Below, piece after piece: positions 7,863 to 17,794 of a DNA stretch of 64,000 bases. Both the position numbers and the translations under genes were made by a program. The stretch comes from Massilia litorea. GTDB taxonomy: Bacteria > Pseudomonadota > Gammaproteobacteria > Burkholderiales > Burkholderiaceae_D. The notes beneath the pieces were generated by a model that saw only the letters and a program-made list of their open reading frames with translations, was not told the DNA's origin and ran no database searches. Position 1 is the first letter of the stretch; each line of letters begins with the position of its first letter. Where the stretch lies: assembly GCF_015101885.1 (NCBI RefSeq), contig NZ_CP062941.1:3658001-3722000 (forward strand), given 5' to 3'.

Positions 7863-8330
7863 ATGGCAAATTCTTCCCTCGACAAGGGAGCGCTGAAAAT
7901 ACTGCGCGAATTACAGGCAAACAGCCGGATTCCTTCGGCCGAGCTGGCCGAGCGGGTGGGCATGTCGACCTCGCCCTGCTGGCGCCGCCAGAAGGAACTC
8001 GAGGAGACCGGCGTCATCGAGCGCTACGTCGCCCTGGTGAACCGCCGCAAAGTCGGGTTGCCGGTATGCTGTTTCCTGCACATCTCGCTGACCGGGCACA
8101 CGGAGGGCACGGTCAAGACCTTCGAAGACGCCATGAACGTGCGTCCCGAGGTGCTCGAGTGCTACGAGGTGACCGGCACCTTCGACTACACGGTGAAAAT
8201 GGTGTTCGGCTCGATGGACGATTACCACGACTTCCTGCACAACGTGCTCGTCAAATTGCCCGGCATCTCGCAGATCAATACCAGCGTCGCGCTGCGCGAA
8301 GTGAAGTACGAGACGGCCTTGCCTTTGTAG
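7863..8330 (+). CDS. Lrp/AsnC family transcriptional regulator
   Basis: This 155-residue regulator has an N-terminal helix-turn-helix (about residues 5-55, including SRIPSAELAERVGMSTSPCWRR) and a C-terminal RAM ligand-binding domain. Lrp-type proteins bind DNA as oligomers and respond to amino acids. The start at ATG 7863 is chosen over an in-frame GTG at 7851 because MANSSLDKGALKIL is the usual family N-terminus; neither has a strong ribosome-binding site. Its divergent position next to the indolepyruvate oxidoreductase suggests it controls aromatic amino acid breakdown through that enzyme. Its TAG stop (8328-8330) lies in the GTAG of a REP-like repeat. Confidence 0.88.
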   Translation: MANSSLDKGALKILRELQANSRIPSAELAERVGMSTSPCWRRQKELEETGVIERYVALVNRRKVGLPVCCFLHISLTGHTEGTVKTFEDAMNVRPEVLECYEVTGTFDYTVKMVFGSMDDYHDFLHNVLVKLPGISQINTSVALREVKYETALPL

Positions 8331-8402
8331 GGTGGGCCATGCCCACGCGGTACGGCGTCTGCACCTTGCTATGCATGCGTACGACCGCGTGGGCGGAGCA
8401 CG
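8327..8402. repeat. REP-like doublet, right half degenerate
   Basis: The left copy starts GTAGGGTGGGC and folds as GTGGGC-CAT-GCCCAC, then CGCGG. The right half has the inverted match CCGCGTGGGC (8385-8394) to GCCCACGCGG (8341-8350), a perfect 10-bp pair, but afterwards diverges (GGAGCACGATGAAACC) instead of completing the second palindrome. It separates lrp from the MFS gene and carries the lrp stop codon. Confidence 0.7.
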
Positions 8403-8442
8403 ATGAAACCGGAGAAAAGCCCGTCGGGCACAAGGAAAGCTC

Positions 8443-9774
8443 ATGGAGAACAACACGATGACCACCCCCGCCGCGACCGTGGAGCAGGGCATACGCCTGG
8501 CAGGCGTCGGCCGCTTCCAGTACCGCCTGTTCCTGATCTTCGGGCTGGTGTGGATGGCGGACGCCATGCAGGTGCTGTCGATCGGCTTCAGCGCCCCCTC
8601 GATTGCGAAGACCTTCGGCATCGCGGTGCCGCACGCACTCGAGACGGGCACCCTGTTCTTCGTCGGCATGCTGGTCGGCGCCTTCGTCTTCGGCCGCCTG
8701 GCCGACCGCATCGGACGGCGTCCGGTATTGATGATGGCGGTGCTGATCGACGCCTGCTTCGGCGTGGCATCTGCCTTCGCCCCCGATTTCACCTGGCTGC
8801 TGGTGCTGCGCTTCCTGACCGGCATCGGCGTCGGCGGCACGCTGCCGGTCGACTACACGATGATGGCGGAGTTCCTGCCCAGCGAGCGGCGCGGGCGCTG
8901 GCTGGTGCTGCTCGAATCGTTCTGGGCGGTCGGCACCATCCTGCTGGCGGTGCTGGCCCTGTTCGCGCTGTCTTGGGGCGACGACGCCTGGCGCGTGATC
9001 TTTTTCGTGACCGGCATCCCGGCCCTGGTCGGCATCATGCTGCGGCTCTCGATTCCCGAGTCGCCGATGTACCTCAATCGCAGCGGGAATGCCGAAGGCG
9101 CGCGCGCGGTGCTCGAGCGGATCGCCCGGGTCAACCGGCGCAGCGTGACGATCCCGGCACTGCATCCGGAACTCGCCGTGAAACGCTCGCTCGGCGACCT
9201 GTTTGCGGGCAGCCTGCGCCGCCGCAGCATCGCCCTGTTCGTCGCCTGGGCGCTGATCTCGATCGCCTATTACGGCGTGTTCGTCTACCTGCCGGTGAAA
9301 CTCGGCGCGGCGGGATTCGGCTTCATGCGCGGCCAGGAATTCCTGATCGTGCTGGCGCTGGTGCAGCTGCCCGGGTTCGCGCTGTCGGCCTATGGCGTCG
9401 AACGCTGGGGACGCAAGCCCACCCTGGTCGGCTTCCTGCTGCTGAGCGCCGCGGGCTGCCTGTGCTACAGCCTGGGCAGCACCACCGCCGTGGTGGTGGG
9501 ATCGACCCTCCTGATGAGTTTTGCGCTGCTGGGCACCTGGGGCGCGCTCTACGCTTTTACGCCCGAGGTCTATCCGACCGAGCTGCGCGCGAGCGGCATG
9601 GGCATGGCGGGCGCGGTGGCGCGCTTCGGCGGCCTGTTCGCGCCGATGATCGTGGCGCCGGTGATGGCGACCCATTTCACGCTGTCGCTGGGCATGCTGG
9701 CCGCCTTCCTCGCATTCGGGGCGGTCGCGATCCTGTGCGTCGACGTCGAGTCGCGCAACCGCGCGCTGGAGTGA
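8443..9774 (+). CDS. MFS transporter (SV2/NiaP-like metabolite:H+ symporter)
   Basis: This is a 443-residue major facilitator protein of the inner membrane with about 12 hydrophobic segments. The loop 2-3 signature GRLADRIGRRPVLM and the N-terminal architecture (FQYRLFLIFGLVWMADAMQV, GIGVGGTLPVDYTMMAEFLP) resemble the sugar/aromatic acid/nicotinate group around NiaP and SV2-like proteins. A second-half GVERWGRKPTLVGF repeats the motif. The substrate cannot be read from the sequence. The start at 8443 is supported by AAGGAAAG just upstream. It is convergent with the next gene, with only 4 bases between them. Confidence 0.82.
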   Translation: MENNTMTTPAATVEQGIRLAGVGRFQYRLFLIFGLVWMADAMQVLSIGFSAPSIAKTFGIAVPHALETGTLFFVGMLVGAFVFGRLADRIGRRPVLMMAVLIDACFGVASAFAPDFTWLLVLRFLTGIGVGGTLPVDYTMMAEFLPSERRGRWLVLLESFWAVGTILLAVLALFALSWGDDAWRVIFFVTGIPALVGIMLRLSIPESPMYLNRSGNAEGARAVLERIARVNRRSVTIPALHPELAVKRSLGDLFAGSLRRRSIALFVAWALISIAYYGVFVYLPVKLGAAGFGFMRGQEFLIVLALVQLPGFALSAYGVERWGRKPTLVGFLLLSAAGCLCYSLGSTTAVVVGSTLLMSFALLGTWGALYAFTPEVYPTELRASGMGMAGAVARFGGLFAPMIVAPVMATHFTLSLGMLAAFLAFGAVAILCVDVESRNRALE

Positions 9775-9778
9775 GCCT

Positions 9779-10435
9779 TCAGCGCAGGTCGGCCGTCTCG
9801 TAGTAGACGGTCCCGGCCACCGGCGCCTGGCGCGCCAGATCGGCCAGGTTTTCCTCGACGCCGTGCTTCGCCACCGCGACCGGCGCGCCTGCTGCACGTT
9901 CGAGCAGCACGATATGGTCGAAGTCGGGCCGGCTGTCGACCAGCTTGACGAGGAAGGGGCCGACCGGCACGTAGCGCGCCAGCGCCTGCACCGCCGGCCG
10001 CGGCGACAGGGGGCGGTACAGCACGACCCGTTCGACGACCAGCTCGGCGCCCTGCACGCGCGGCGTCCCGTCGCGTTCAAAATGGCCCTCGACGACCGTG
10101 GCCTTGAATCCACGCAGGGGCGTATCCGTATCCGGCGCCAGGCGCCGCAGGGCGAAGCTTTCCGGTTCAAGCGTCCACAGCGCGGTCTTGCCGTCGAGGC
10201 GGGCGCGCATGGCGCGGTCCAGTTGCGGATCCTTGAAGCGCAGCTGGAGCACGACCTGGGCGTCGTGCGGCGCGTGGAACAGCGGCAGGTGCGAGGCGTA
10301 CAGTCCGCCCTGGCCGCCGAACAGCACCATGCCGTGCACGCCATGGCTGGCTTCGGCCGCAAGCAGGTGCAGCGGCAGCAGGAAGGCGAACAGGGCGAAG
10401 CAGCGACGAAGCGAAGGCAGGCGGGCGAACATCAT
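9779..10435 (-). CDS. Exported protein of unknown function
   Basis: This protein of about 218 residues starts MMFARLPSLRRCFALFAFLLPLHLLAA, a clear Sec signal peptide with likely cleavage after LLAAEA, so it is probably periplasmic or surface-exposed. The mature part begins SHGVHGMVLFGGQGGLYASHLP, a His/Gly-rich stretch that could bind metal, and later has PVGPFLVKLVDSRPDFDHIV. I recognise no family with confidence. The long upstream extension to 10495 is rejected because it would bury the signal peptide. No clear ribosome-binding site is visible, and the start could be either of two adjacent ATGs (10435 or 10432). Confidence 0.65.
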   Translation of the reverse strand: MMFARLPSLRRCFALFAFLLPLHLLAAEASHGVHGMVLFGGQGGLYASHLPLFHAPHDAQVVLQLRFKDPQLDRAMRARLDGKTALWTLEPESFALRRLAPDTDTPLRGFKATVVEGHFERDGTPRVQGAELVVERVVLYRPLSPRPAVQALARYVPVGPFLVKLVDSRPDFDHIVLLERAAGAPVAVAKHGVEENLADLARQAPVAGTVYYETADLR

Positions 10436-10596
10436 GGTTCCAGGAGGAGGGGGAAGCCGTGCATGGTAGGCGTCCTGCGCGCGGGCGTAAAGCAAAAAAT
10501 GGCGCCGGAGGGAGCGGCGTTCATGCGTTTCCCCCTAGCGGCGGTGTTGCTTATATAATCAGAGTTTCGGTCCCTCAGCACGCCCGGTACAAGCCG

Positions 10597-13131
10597 ATGA
10601 CTTCGCGACCTCACCGCCCCAAGCCCGATGCAGCGCCGTCCGCCAGCCCCGGCCTGGGCGCGGACGCCGAGGCCGGCGTGTTCTCCTTCCTGCAGCACCG
10701 CATCCGCGACGTCATCTTCGTCCTCGAGGTCCAGGCGCCCGAGCGCTACCGCTTCATCCACGTGAACGCGGCCTTCGAAGCCACGACCGGCATACCGGCG
10801 GCGGCCGTGGTCGGCAAATGGGTCGACGAGGTGATTCCGCCGGAGTCGATCGCGCTGGTCCGTTCCAGGTACCGGCATGCCATCGAGACCGGAGACAGCG
10901 TGCATTGGGACGAGGTTTCGAACTATCCGACCGGGACCAAGGTAGGCGAGGTGACGGTGACCCCCGTCACTGGCCCCGACGGCAGCGTGACAATGCTGAT
11001 CGGCACCGTGCACGACATCACCGAACGCGCCCAGGCCCAGGAGCGGCTGGCCGAGCTGGAGGAGCGCTCACGGCTGGCGCTGGAGGCGTCCGGTTCGGGC
11101 TCCTTCGACTGGCATGCGGACACGAACCGCGTCTTCCTGTCCGACCACTGCCGCCAGATCCTCGGCTTCATGGCCGACTCCTTCGAACTCGATACCGGCC
11201 GCCTGCCGCGCCTGGTGCATCCGGACGACCTGGCGCTGGCGCGCGAGACGATCGTCGGGGCCACCTCCGGCGCGGCCACCAGCTTCTCGGTCGAACTGCG
11301 GGTGCGCCACCTGTACGGGCACTGGGTCTGGCTGCGCTGCCAGGGCCGTGCCGTGGTGGCGGGCGGCGCCGCGAGCCGGGTGTTCGGCGCCTGTTCCGAC
11401 ATCACGCGCGCCAGGGAAGCCGAGGAAGCGATGGAACGCGCCTCGCTGGTGTTCGCGCACAGCAGCGACGCGATCGCCATCTCGGACGCCGCCGGCCGCA
11501 TCATCATGGTCAACCCCGGCTTCACGCGCATGCGCGGCTACGGCAGCGACGAGATCATCGGCCTCACCGCCGACGTCTACAACGCCGGCATCGAGCGCGA
11601 GGGCGGCCACGAGGCATTGCGCTCGGAGGCGCGCGCCACCGGCCATTCGAAGGGGGAGGTCTGGAGCCGGCACAAGGACGGCCACCTGATCGCGGAGCAG
11701 CGCTCGGTCACCGCGGTCAAGGTCGCCGACGGCGCGGTGCGCCACTACATCGAGATCGCCAGCGACATCACGCGCGCCAAGAAGGACGAAGAGCTGCTCT
11801 GGCGCCAGGCGAATTACGACAGCCTGACCGGGCTGCCGAACCGCCACCTGTTCCTCGACCGCCTGCGCCAGGCGATCCGGAACACCCACCGCGGCGAGCA
11901 CCCGGCCTTCTCGCTGCTGTACATCGACCTCGACCAGTTCAAGGAAGTCAACGACACGCTCGGCCATTCGGTCGGCGACCAGCTGCTCAAGGAAGCGGCC
12001 CAGCGCCTGCTGTGCTGTACCCGCGATACCGACACTGTGTCCCGGCTTGGCGGCGACGAATTCACCGTCCTTCTGGTCGATATGCACGACCAGGGCAACG
12101 AGGCGCCGCAGGTGATCGAGCGCGTCGCCCGCGAGATCATCGACGCGATGTCGCAGCCCTTCCACCTCGAGGGCGAAACCCTGCACCTGTCGGCCAGCAT
12201 CGGGGTGACGCACTTCCCGGGCGACGCCGGCGACGCCGACAGCCTGCTGAAACACGCCGACCAGGCCATGTACGCGGCCAAGCAGCTGGGGCGCAACCGC
12301 TTCGCCTACTTCTCGCCGGCGATGCAGGCGCGGGCCCAGGAGCGGCGCCGCACCAGCGAAGAATTGCGCCAGGCGATAGCGCGCGGCGAACTGCATGTGC
12401 ATTACCAGCCGATCGTGGAGATGGAAACGGGTAAGATCGTCAAGGCCGAGGCGCTCGTACGCTGGCGGCATCCCGAGCGCGGCTGGATCAGTCCCGTCGA
12501 ATTCATTCCGCTGGCCGAGGAGACCCGCCTGATCTTCGAGATCGGCGAGTGGGTGTTCCGCACGGTGGTGACCGACAGCGCGCGCTGGATCCTCGAGCAG
12601 GGGCGCGAGATCCAGGTCGGCGTCAACGTTTCGCCGCTCCAGATCAGCAAGGGCGGAGCCAGCTTTGCGCGCTGCATGGACTTCCTCGAGACACATGCCT
12701 TGCCGCGCCATTCGATCATCGTCGAGATCACCGAAGGCTCTCTGCTGCAGCACGACCGCACGGTGGAAGACCGGCTGCGCGAGCTGGGCGAGCGCGGCCT
12801 GGCGCTGGCGCTCGACGACTTCGGTACCGGCTATTCCTCGCTGTCCTACCTGCAGCAATACCGCTTCGAGTTCCTCAAGATCGACCGCGCTTTCGTGGGC
12901 AACATGAAAACGGGCAGCCGCCAGCTCGCCCTGTGCAAGACCATCATCGCCATGGCCCACACGCTGGACATGCGCGTCATCTCCGAGGGGATCGGCGACG
13001 CGGATGCGGCCGAGCTGCTGCGCCATGCGGGCTGCGACTTTGGCCAGGGTTTCTTCTTCCACCAGCCGATGCCGGCCGAGGCTTTCGAGGCGCTGCTGCG
13101 GGCACGCGCCGCGCCGCCGGCGCTGCGCTAG
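10597..13131 (+). CDS. PAS-PAS-PAS-GGDEF-EAL signalling protein (c-di-GMP turnover)
   Basis: This 844-residue protein lacks an obvious signal peptide or membrane segment and so is probably cytoplasmic. Three PAS/PAC sensor modules (roughly residues 25-145, 150-275 and 280-400) precede a GGDEF domain and an EAL domain. The cyclase motif GGDEF (485-489) is intact, and RDTD five residues before it fits the inhibitory I-site. The phosphodiesterase motif EAL (618-620), NVSPLQ, EITEG and DDFGTGYSSLSYL are present. The usual EGVET motif reads EGIGD (797-801), so its second Glu is Gly800. Both activities are possible. The start at 10597 (MTSRPHRPKP) is preferred; the longer frame upstream overlaps a neighbour's promoter and looks non-coding. 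Confidence 0.88.
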   Translation: MTSRPHRPKPDAAPSASPGLGADAEAGVFSFLQHRIRDVIFVLEVQAPERYRFIHVNAAFEATTGIPAAAVVGKWVDEVIPPESIALVRSRYRHAIETGDSVHWDEVSNYPTGTKVGEVTVTPVTGPDGSVTMLIGTVHDITERAQAQERLAELEERSRLALEASGSGSFDWHADTNRVFLSDHCRQILGFMADSFELDTGRLPRLVHPDDLALARETIVGATSGAATSFSVELRVRHLYGHWVWLRCQGRAVVAGGAASRVFGACSDITRAREAEEAMERASLVFAHSSDAIAISDAAGRIIMVNPGFTRMRGYGSDEIIGLTADVYNAGIEREGGHEALRSEARATGHSKGEVWSRHKDGHLIAEQRSVTAVKVADGAVRHYIEIASDITRAKKDEELLWRQANYDSLTGLPNRHLFLDRLRQAIRNTHRGEHPAFSLLYIDLDQFKEVNDTLGHSVGDQLLKEAAQRLLCCTRDTDTVSRLGGDEFTVLLVDMHDQGNEAPQVIERVAREIIDAMSQPFHLEGETLHLSASIGVTHFPGDAGDADSLLKHADQAMYAAKQLGRNRFAYFSPAMQARAQERRRTSEELRQAIARGELHVHYQPIVEMETGKIVKAEALVRWRHPERGWISPVEFIPLAEETRLIFEIGEWVFRTVVTDSARWILEQGREIQVGVNVSPLQISKGGASFARCMDFLETHALPRHSIIVEITEGSLLQHDRTVEDRLRELGERGLALALDDFGTGYSSLSYLQQYRFEFLKIDRAFVGNMKTGSRQLALCKTIIAMAHTLDMRVISEGIGDADAAELLRHAGCDFGQGFFFHQPMPAEAFEALLRARAAPPALR

Positions 13132-13214
13132 GCTACCCGGCCGCGGGGCGCGACTGGAACAATGCGCGCCGATGCGCTATGCTCGCGGACTTCGAACGAT
13201 GCGGACCGGGTGCA

Positions 13215-14141
13215 ATGGTGGATAAAAACGACGCGGGCCCGGGGGGCCGGGAGCTGGGCCCGGCAAGCGCGCTGGAGCGCCTGCCGCCCTTGCTGGCGAC
13301 ATCGCTGGCGAACGGCGACGCGCAGGCAAAAATCCAGGCGCGCGCCCGCCGCGATGCGCAGATGCGCGGCGTGGACTCGATCGAGGCGCTGCGCGAGGCG
13401 GTCAAGGAGGCCGCCCGTGCGCTGCCGGTGCTCGCCGCGATCCCGCGCCTGGGCAAGCTCGATGCGGCCGGCTTCCGGCGCCAGGCGGCGCTGGGCTTGC
13501 CCTTCCTGGTCCCGGGCCTGGCGGCGCGCTGGCCGCTGGCCGCGCTCACCCCGCAGACCCTGCGCGAGCGCTTCGGCGCGCTGCCGGTGCGCGCCCGCGT
13601 GGGCGATTATGTCGGCACCGCCTTCGCGCCCGATCGCGCGATGCGCGACATGTCGATGCTCGACTACCTCGAGCTGGCCGCGGCCGGCACCGAGGGCCTG
13701 CCGCCCTATCTCGGCAACCTCGAACTGCGCGAACTGAATCGCTTCTGCCACTGGCCCGCGTTTTTCGACAAACCCGGCCCGCCGCGCTTCTGGCTCGGCC
13801 CCGCGGGCACGGTGACGCCGCTGCACGCCGACTACGACGACAATATCTTCGTCCAGGTCTGGGGCGCCAAGCGCATCTTCCTGGCGCCGCCGCACCACGA
13901 CGCCTTCCTGTATCCGCGCGAGGCGAACCCGCTGCTGTTCGGCTCTCCGTTCGACCCGGAAGCGCCGGATTTCGCGCGTTTCCCGCTGGCGCGCCAAGCG
14001 GCGCTGCTCGACTGCGTGGTCGAGGCGGGCGACCTGCTGTACGTACCGGCCGGATGGTTCCACCAGGTGCGCTCGCTGAGCTTTTCGCTGTCGTCGAACC
14101 GCTGGTCGCGCACCCGGCCGGTGGTGCTCGACCGCGCCTGA
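13215..14141 (+). CDS. JmjC-like cupin domain protein (Cupin_8)
   Basis: This 308-residue protein has a C-terminal JmjC-like double-stranded beta-helix of the Cupin_8 type. These are Fe(II)- and 2-oxoglutarate-dependent hydroxylases that act on proteins or small molecules. The metal-binding triad is visible: H204-x-D206 in TPLHADYDDN and His283 in PAGWFHQV. A YLGNLELREL-type segment precedes the core. The roughly 100 N-terminal residues are helical and unrecognised. The start is uncertain: ATG 13179 would add 12 residues, and ATG 13215 is chosen by analogy of length only. The substrate is unknown. Confidence 0.78.
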   Translation: MVDKNDAGPGGRELGPASALERLPPLLATSLANGDAQAKIQARARRDAQMRGVDSIEALREAVKEAARALPVLAAIPRLGKLDAAGFRRQAALGLPFLVPGLAARWPLAALTPQTLRERFGALPVRARVGDYVGTAFAPDRAMRDMSMLDYLELAAAGTEGLPPYLGNLELRELNRFCHWPAFFDKPGPPRFWLGPAGTVTPLHADYDDNIFVQVWGAKRIFLAPPHHDAFLYPREANPLLFGSPFDPEAPDFARFPLARQAALLDCVVEAGDLLYVPAGWFHQVRSLSFSLSSNRWSRTRPVVLDRA

Positions 14142-14813
14142 TCAGCGGTTGTCGTCGCGCTCGTCCGCTTCGCGCTGGCCGCCGGCTTGCTCGGGCACCC
14201 GCGCGCGCGGCAGGTGCCAGTCGTAGCGCACCGCCGCCATGCGCAGGCCGAAGCACAGCGCCGCTCCTGCCACGGCGGTGGCCGTCGTCGGCAGCTGCAG
14301 GGCGTCGCCGATCACCACCACCGCGGCGCCGGCAAGCGCGGCGACCGCATAGATGTCCGACCTGAACACGGCCGGCACGTTCGACAGCAGCACGTCGCGC
14401 GCGATGCCGCCACCGATCCCGGTCAGCATGCCGAGCAGCGCCGCCATCACCGGCTCGAGGCCATACACCAGCGCCTTCTGCGCGCCGGCCACGCAAAACA
14501 GCGCCAGCCCGACGGCATCGAAGAACAGCACGGGACTGCGCAGGCGGTTGATGAGCGGGTACCAGAAGAAGATGACGACGCCGGCCAGCATCGAGACGGC
14601 GAGGTAGCGCCAGTCGCTGATCGCGGCCGGCGGGGTGGCGCCGATCAGGAGGTCGCGCACGATGCCGCCGGAGTTCGCCGCCACGAACGACAGCACCAGC
14701 ACGCCGAAGATGTCGAGCCGGCGGCGCGCGCCGGCGGTGGCGCCGCTGAGGGCGAAGACGAAGGTGCCGACCAGGTCGAGCGTCAGCACGAGGGTCTTCA
14801 TGGCGGCCCCCAT
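14142..14813 (-). CDS. TRIC-type cation channel / UPF0126 membrane protein (YicG-like)
   Basis: This is an inner-membrane protein of about 223 residues with two repeats of three hydrophobic helices, as in bacterial TRIC trimeric cation channels (UPF0126). The repeat glycine-rich signature occurs twice: GGIVRDLLIG in the first half and GIGGGIARDVLLSNVPAVF in the second. The C-terminal 30 residues are charged and probably cytoplasmic. Possible starts are 14894 (250 residues), 14813 or 14801. The family normally begins just before the first helix (LVLTLDLVGTFVFALSG), so 14813 or 14801 fits best. A much longer open frame through zwf is an artefact. Confidence 0.8.
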   Translation of the reverse strand: MGAAMKTLVLTLDLVGTFVFALSGATAGARRRLDIFGVLVLSFVAANSGGIVRDLLIGATPPAAISDWRYLAVSMLAGVVIFFWYPLINRLRSPVLFFDAVGLALFCVAGAQKALVYGLEPVMAALLGMLTGIGGGIARDVLLSNVPAVFRSDIYAVAALAGAAVVVIGDALQLPTTATAVAGAALCFGLRMAAVRYDWHLPRARVPEQAGGQREADERDDNR

Positions 14814-14933
14814 ATCGAGGGAAAGAACATCAAACACGGTGACTTGCCTTTGTAATTCGGTTGCCGCCTGGAGCAGGGCGGCGAAACCCGACATGATAGC
14901 CTGCCGCGGGCGTTTGCATTCCCGGATGTGAAG

Positions 14934-14955
14934 AAGCCCCTGCAGGCAGGGGCTT
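14934..14955 (-). terminator. Probable terminator after zwf
   Basis: A 9-bp perfect stem (AAGCCCCTG with CAGGGGCTT) has a 4-base loop and is followed on the minus strand by a short T/C stretch. It lies 52 bases downstream of the zwf stop and overlaps no gene if the channel gene starts at 14813. The T-run is weak. Confidence 0.55.
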
Positions 14956-15007
14956 CCACGATCGATGCGCCGGCTTGTTTCTGCGCGACGAAGGCCTTCA
15001 GCCGCTC

Positions 15008-16480
<1,473 letters not shown>

Positions 16481-16705
16481 AGTCTGGGCCTAAAAAGTGC
16501 GGTCGCCGTCCTGCGGACAGGGGCGTGAACATGTTCGGGGTCAATAACTATAGCCTAGATCGGGGTAGACGGCCGGACGGCGGGCATCAACGGAGCAAAG
16601 CCACGCAAAGTAGTCGAGTTGCGTTATCGTAAATGTTCAAATCAGCACCGAAGGTAGAGTGCTCCGGTCGATGCAGCCAGGGCTCTATGTTTCGATCGGA
16701 CGATC

Positions 16706-17704
16706 ATGACATCTCTAACCTACCAGCCGTCTGGCCGCATTCCGCGCATAGGGCTGTGCGCGCTGTTGGCAACAGCCTTGGCTACCACGTTCCTGGCTCA
16801 AGGCTATGCTTGGCTGATGATCAGTGCAATACCGCATTCGAAGTCGGAGGTCACCCTGCTTTTTCGGCTAGTCGCGCTTCTAGGGATGGGCACGGCGCTA
16901 GCTGTGCTCGCGCGCCGGGTTGCCGCCTGGGGCAAAATTCGTCATCCAGCCTGGATGGGATGGGCCGGGGCTGCGATTGGCTTGCTTGCCTGGTACGTGC
17001 AGTGGGCAGCATGCGTCGTGCTTGGCGGAATGCGAGACGGCGACATCGGCCTCGATTTCTCGGCGATGGAATTCGTCGCAGGTCTGTGTTTTCGGCCCGA
17101 GGCCTTGTTCGTCTGGGGATTTGAAATCCCGCTGATCAATGCGTCAGTGACCATGCGGGCGGCGCTGATAGCATGCTGGCTCATTGAGTTCTGCGCTTTT
17201 CTTTTTCCTCCCATGCTGGCGGGGCGCAAACGTGCTGCCATGCCCTTTTGCGAGAAAAGCGATAAATGGGCTACCGAAATCGACGTAACGACCGACTTCG
17301 AGTGGCTCGATGATCCGCAAGCTGCGCGACATCTGCTCGAGGCCGACCCAACTCGATTTGCATCGCTCCTTGTCCCCTGCGTTAACGAACCGGTCGGCAA
17401 TCATGCGCGCGTGACGGTCTACCGTTGTCCGGGCCCCGACTCGTTCATCACTATCCGAAACTGCCGCGAGATGCCGGAAGAAGCGGCGCCGCTTCCGCAC
17501 GAAGTGAAAAGTCTGATCGGTGCCAGCGCTGGCAAGGTCGAGTGCTTCTGGGAAGAGCCGGTTGTGGAACTTCTGCGTGTGCCGATACCCGATCCGGACG
17601 CACTGTTACGCCACTGGTCCGACGCCGCGAACGACCGGGGTGGCTGCGCCCGGCCTGGAGCGAGAGTCGAACCTCCACGGGGCTCAATCCTGTCGAAATC
17701 CTGA
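16706..17704 (+). CDS. Hypothetical membrane protein, lower-GC orphan
   Basis: This 332-residue protein has about four hydrophobic segments in its first half (near residues 15-40, 47-70, 78-102 and 150-175). A soluble, acidic C-terminal domain of about 150 residues follows, beginning near KSDKWATEIDVTTDF. I recognise no family. The gene and the flanking 16.6-17.75 kb are visibly less GC-rich than the neighbours, with more A/T at third positions, which suggests recent acquisition or relaxed constraint. The last residues (GGCARPGARVEPPRGSILSKS) look like read-through of non-coding DNA, so the natural C-terminus may have been lost. No partner gene is visible. Confidence 0.6.
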   Translation: MTSLTYQPSGRIPRIGLCALLATALATTFLAQGYAWLMISAIPHSKSEVTLLFRLVALLGMGTALAVLARRVAAWGKIRHPAWMGWAGAAIGLLAWYVQWAACVVLGGMRDGDIGLDFSAMEFVAGLCFRPEALFVWGFEIPLINASVTMRAALIACWLIEFCAFLFPPMLAGRKRAAMPFCEKSDKWATEIDVTTDFEWLDDPQAARHLLEADPTRFASLLVPCVNEPVGNHARVTVYRCPGPDSFITIRNCREMPEEAAPLPHEVKSLIGASAGKVECFWEEPVVELLRVPIPDPDALLRHWSDAANDRGGCARPGARVEPPRGSILSKS

Positions 17705-17794
17705 AGTCCAGCCTGCGCCTCGTCGCAATGCTTGGTTTGCAACGACGCATGCGTTATCCTTTGAGACGGCCGACTGACCTCATCAAGGGACACC

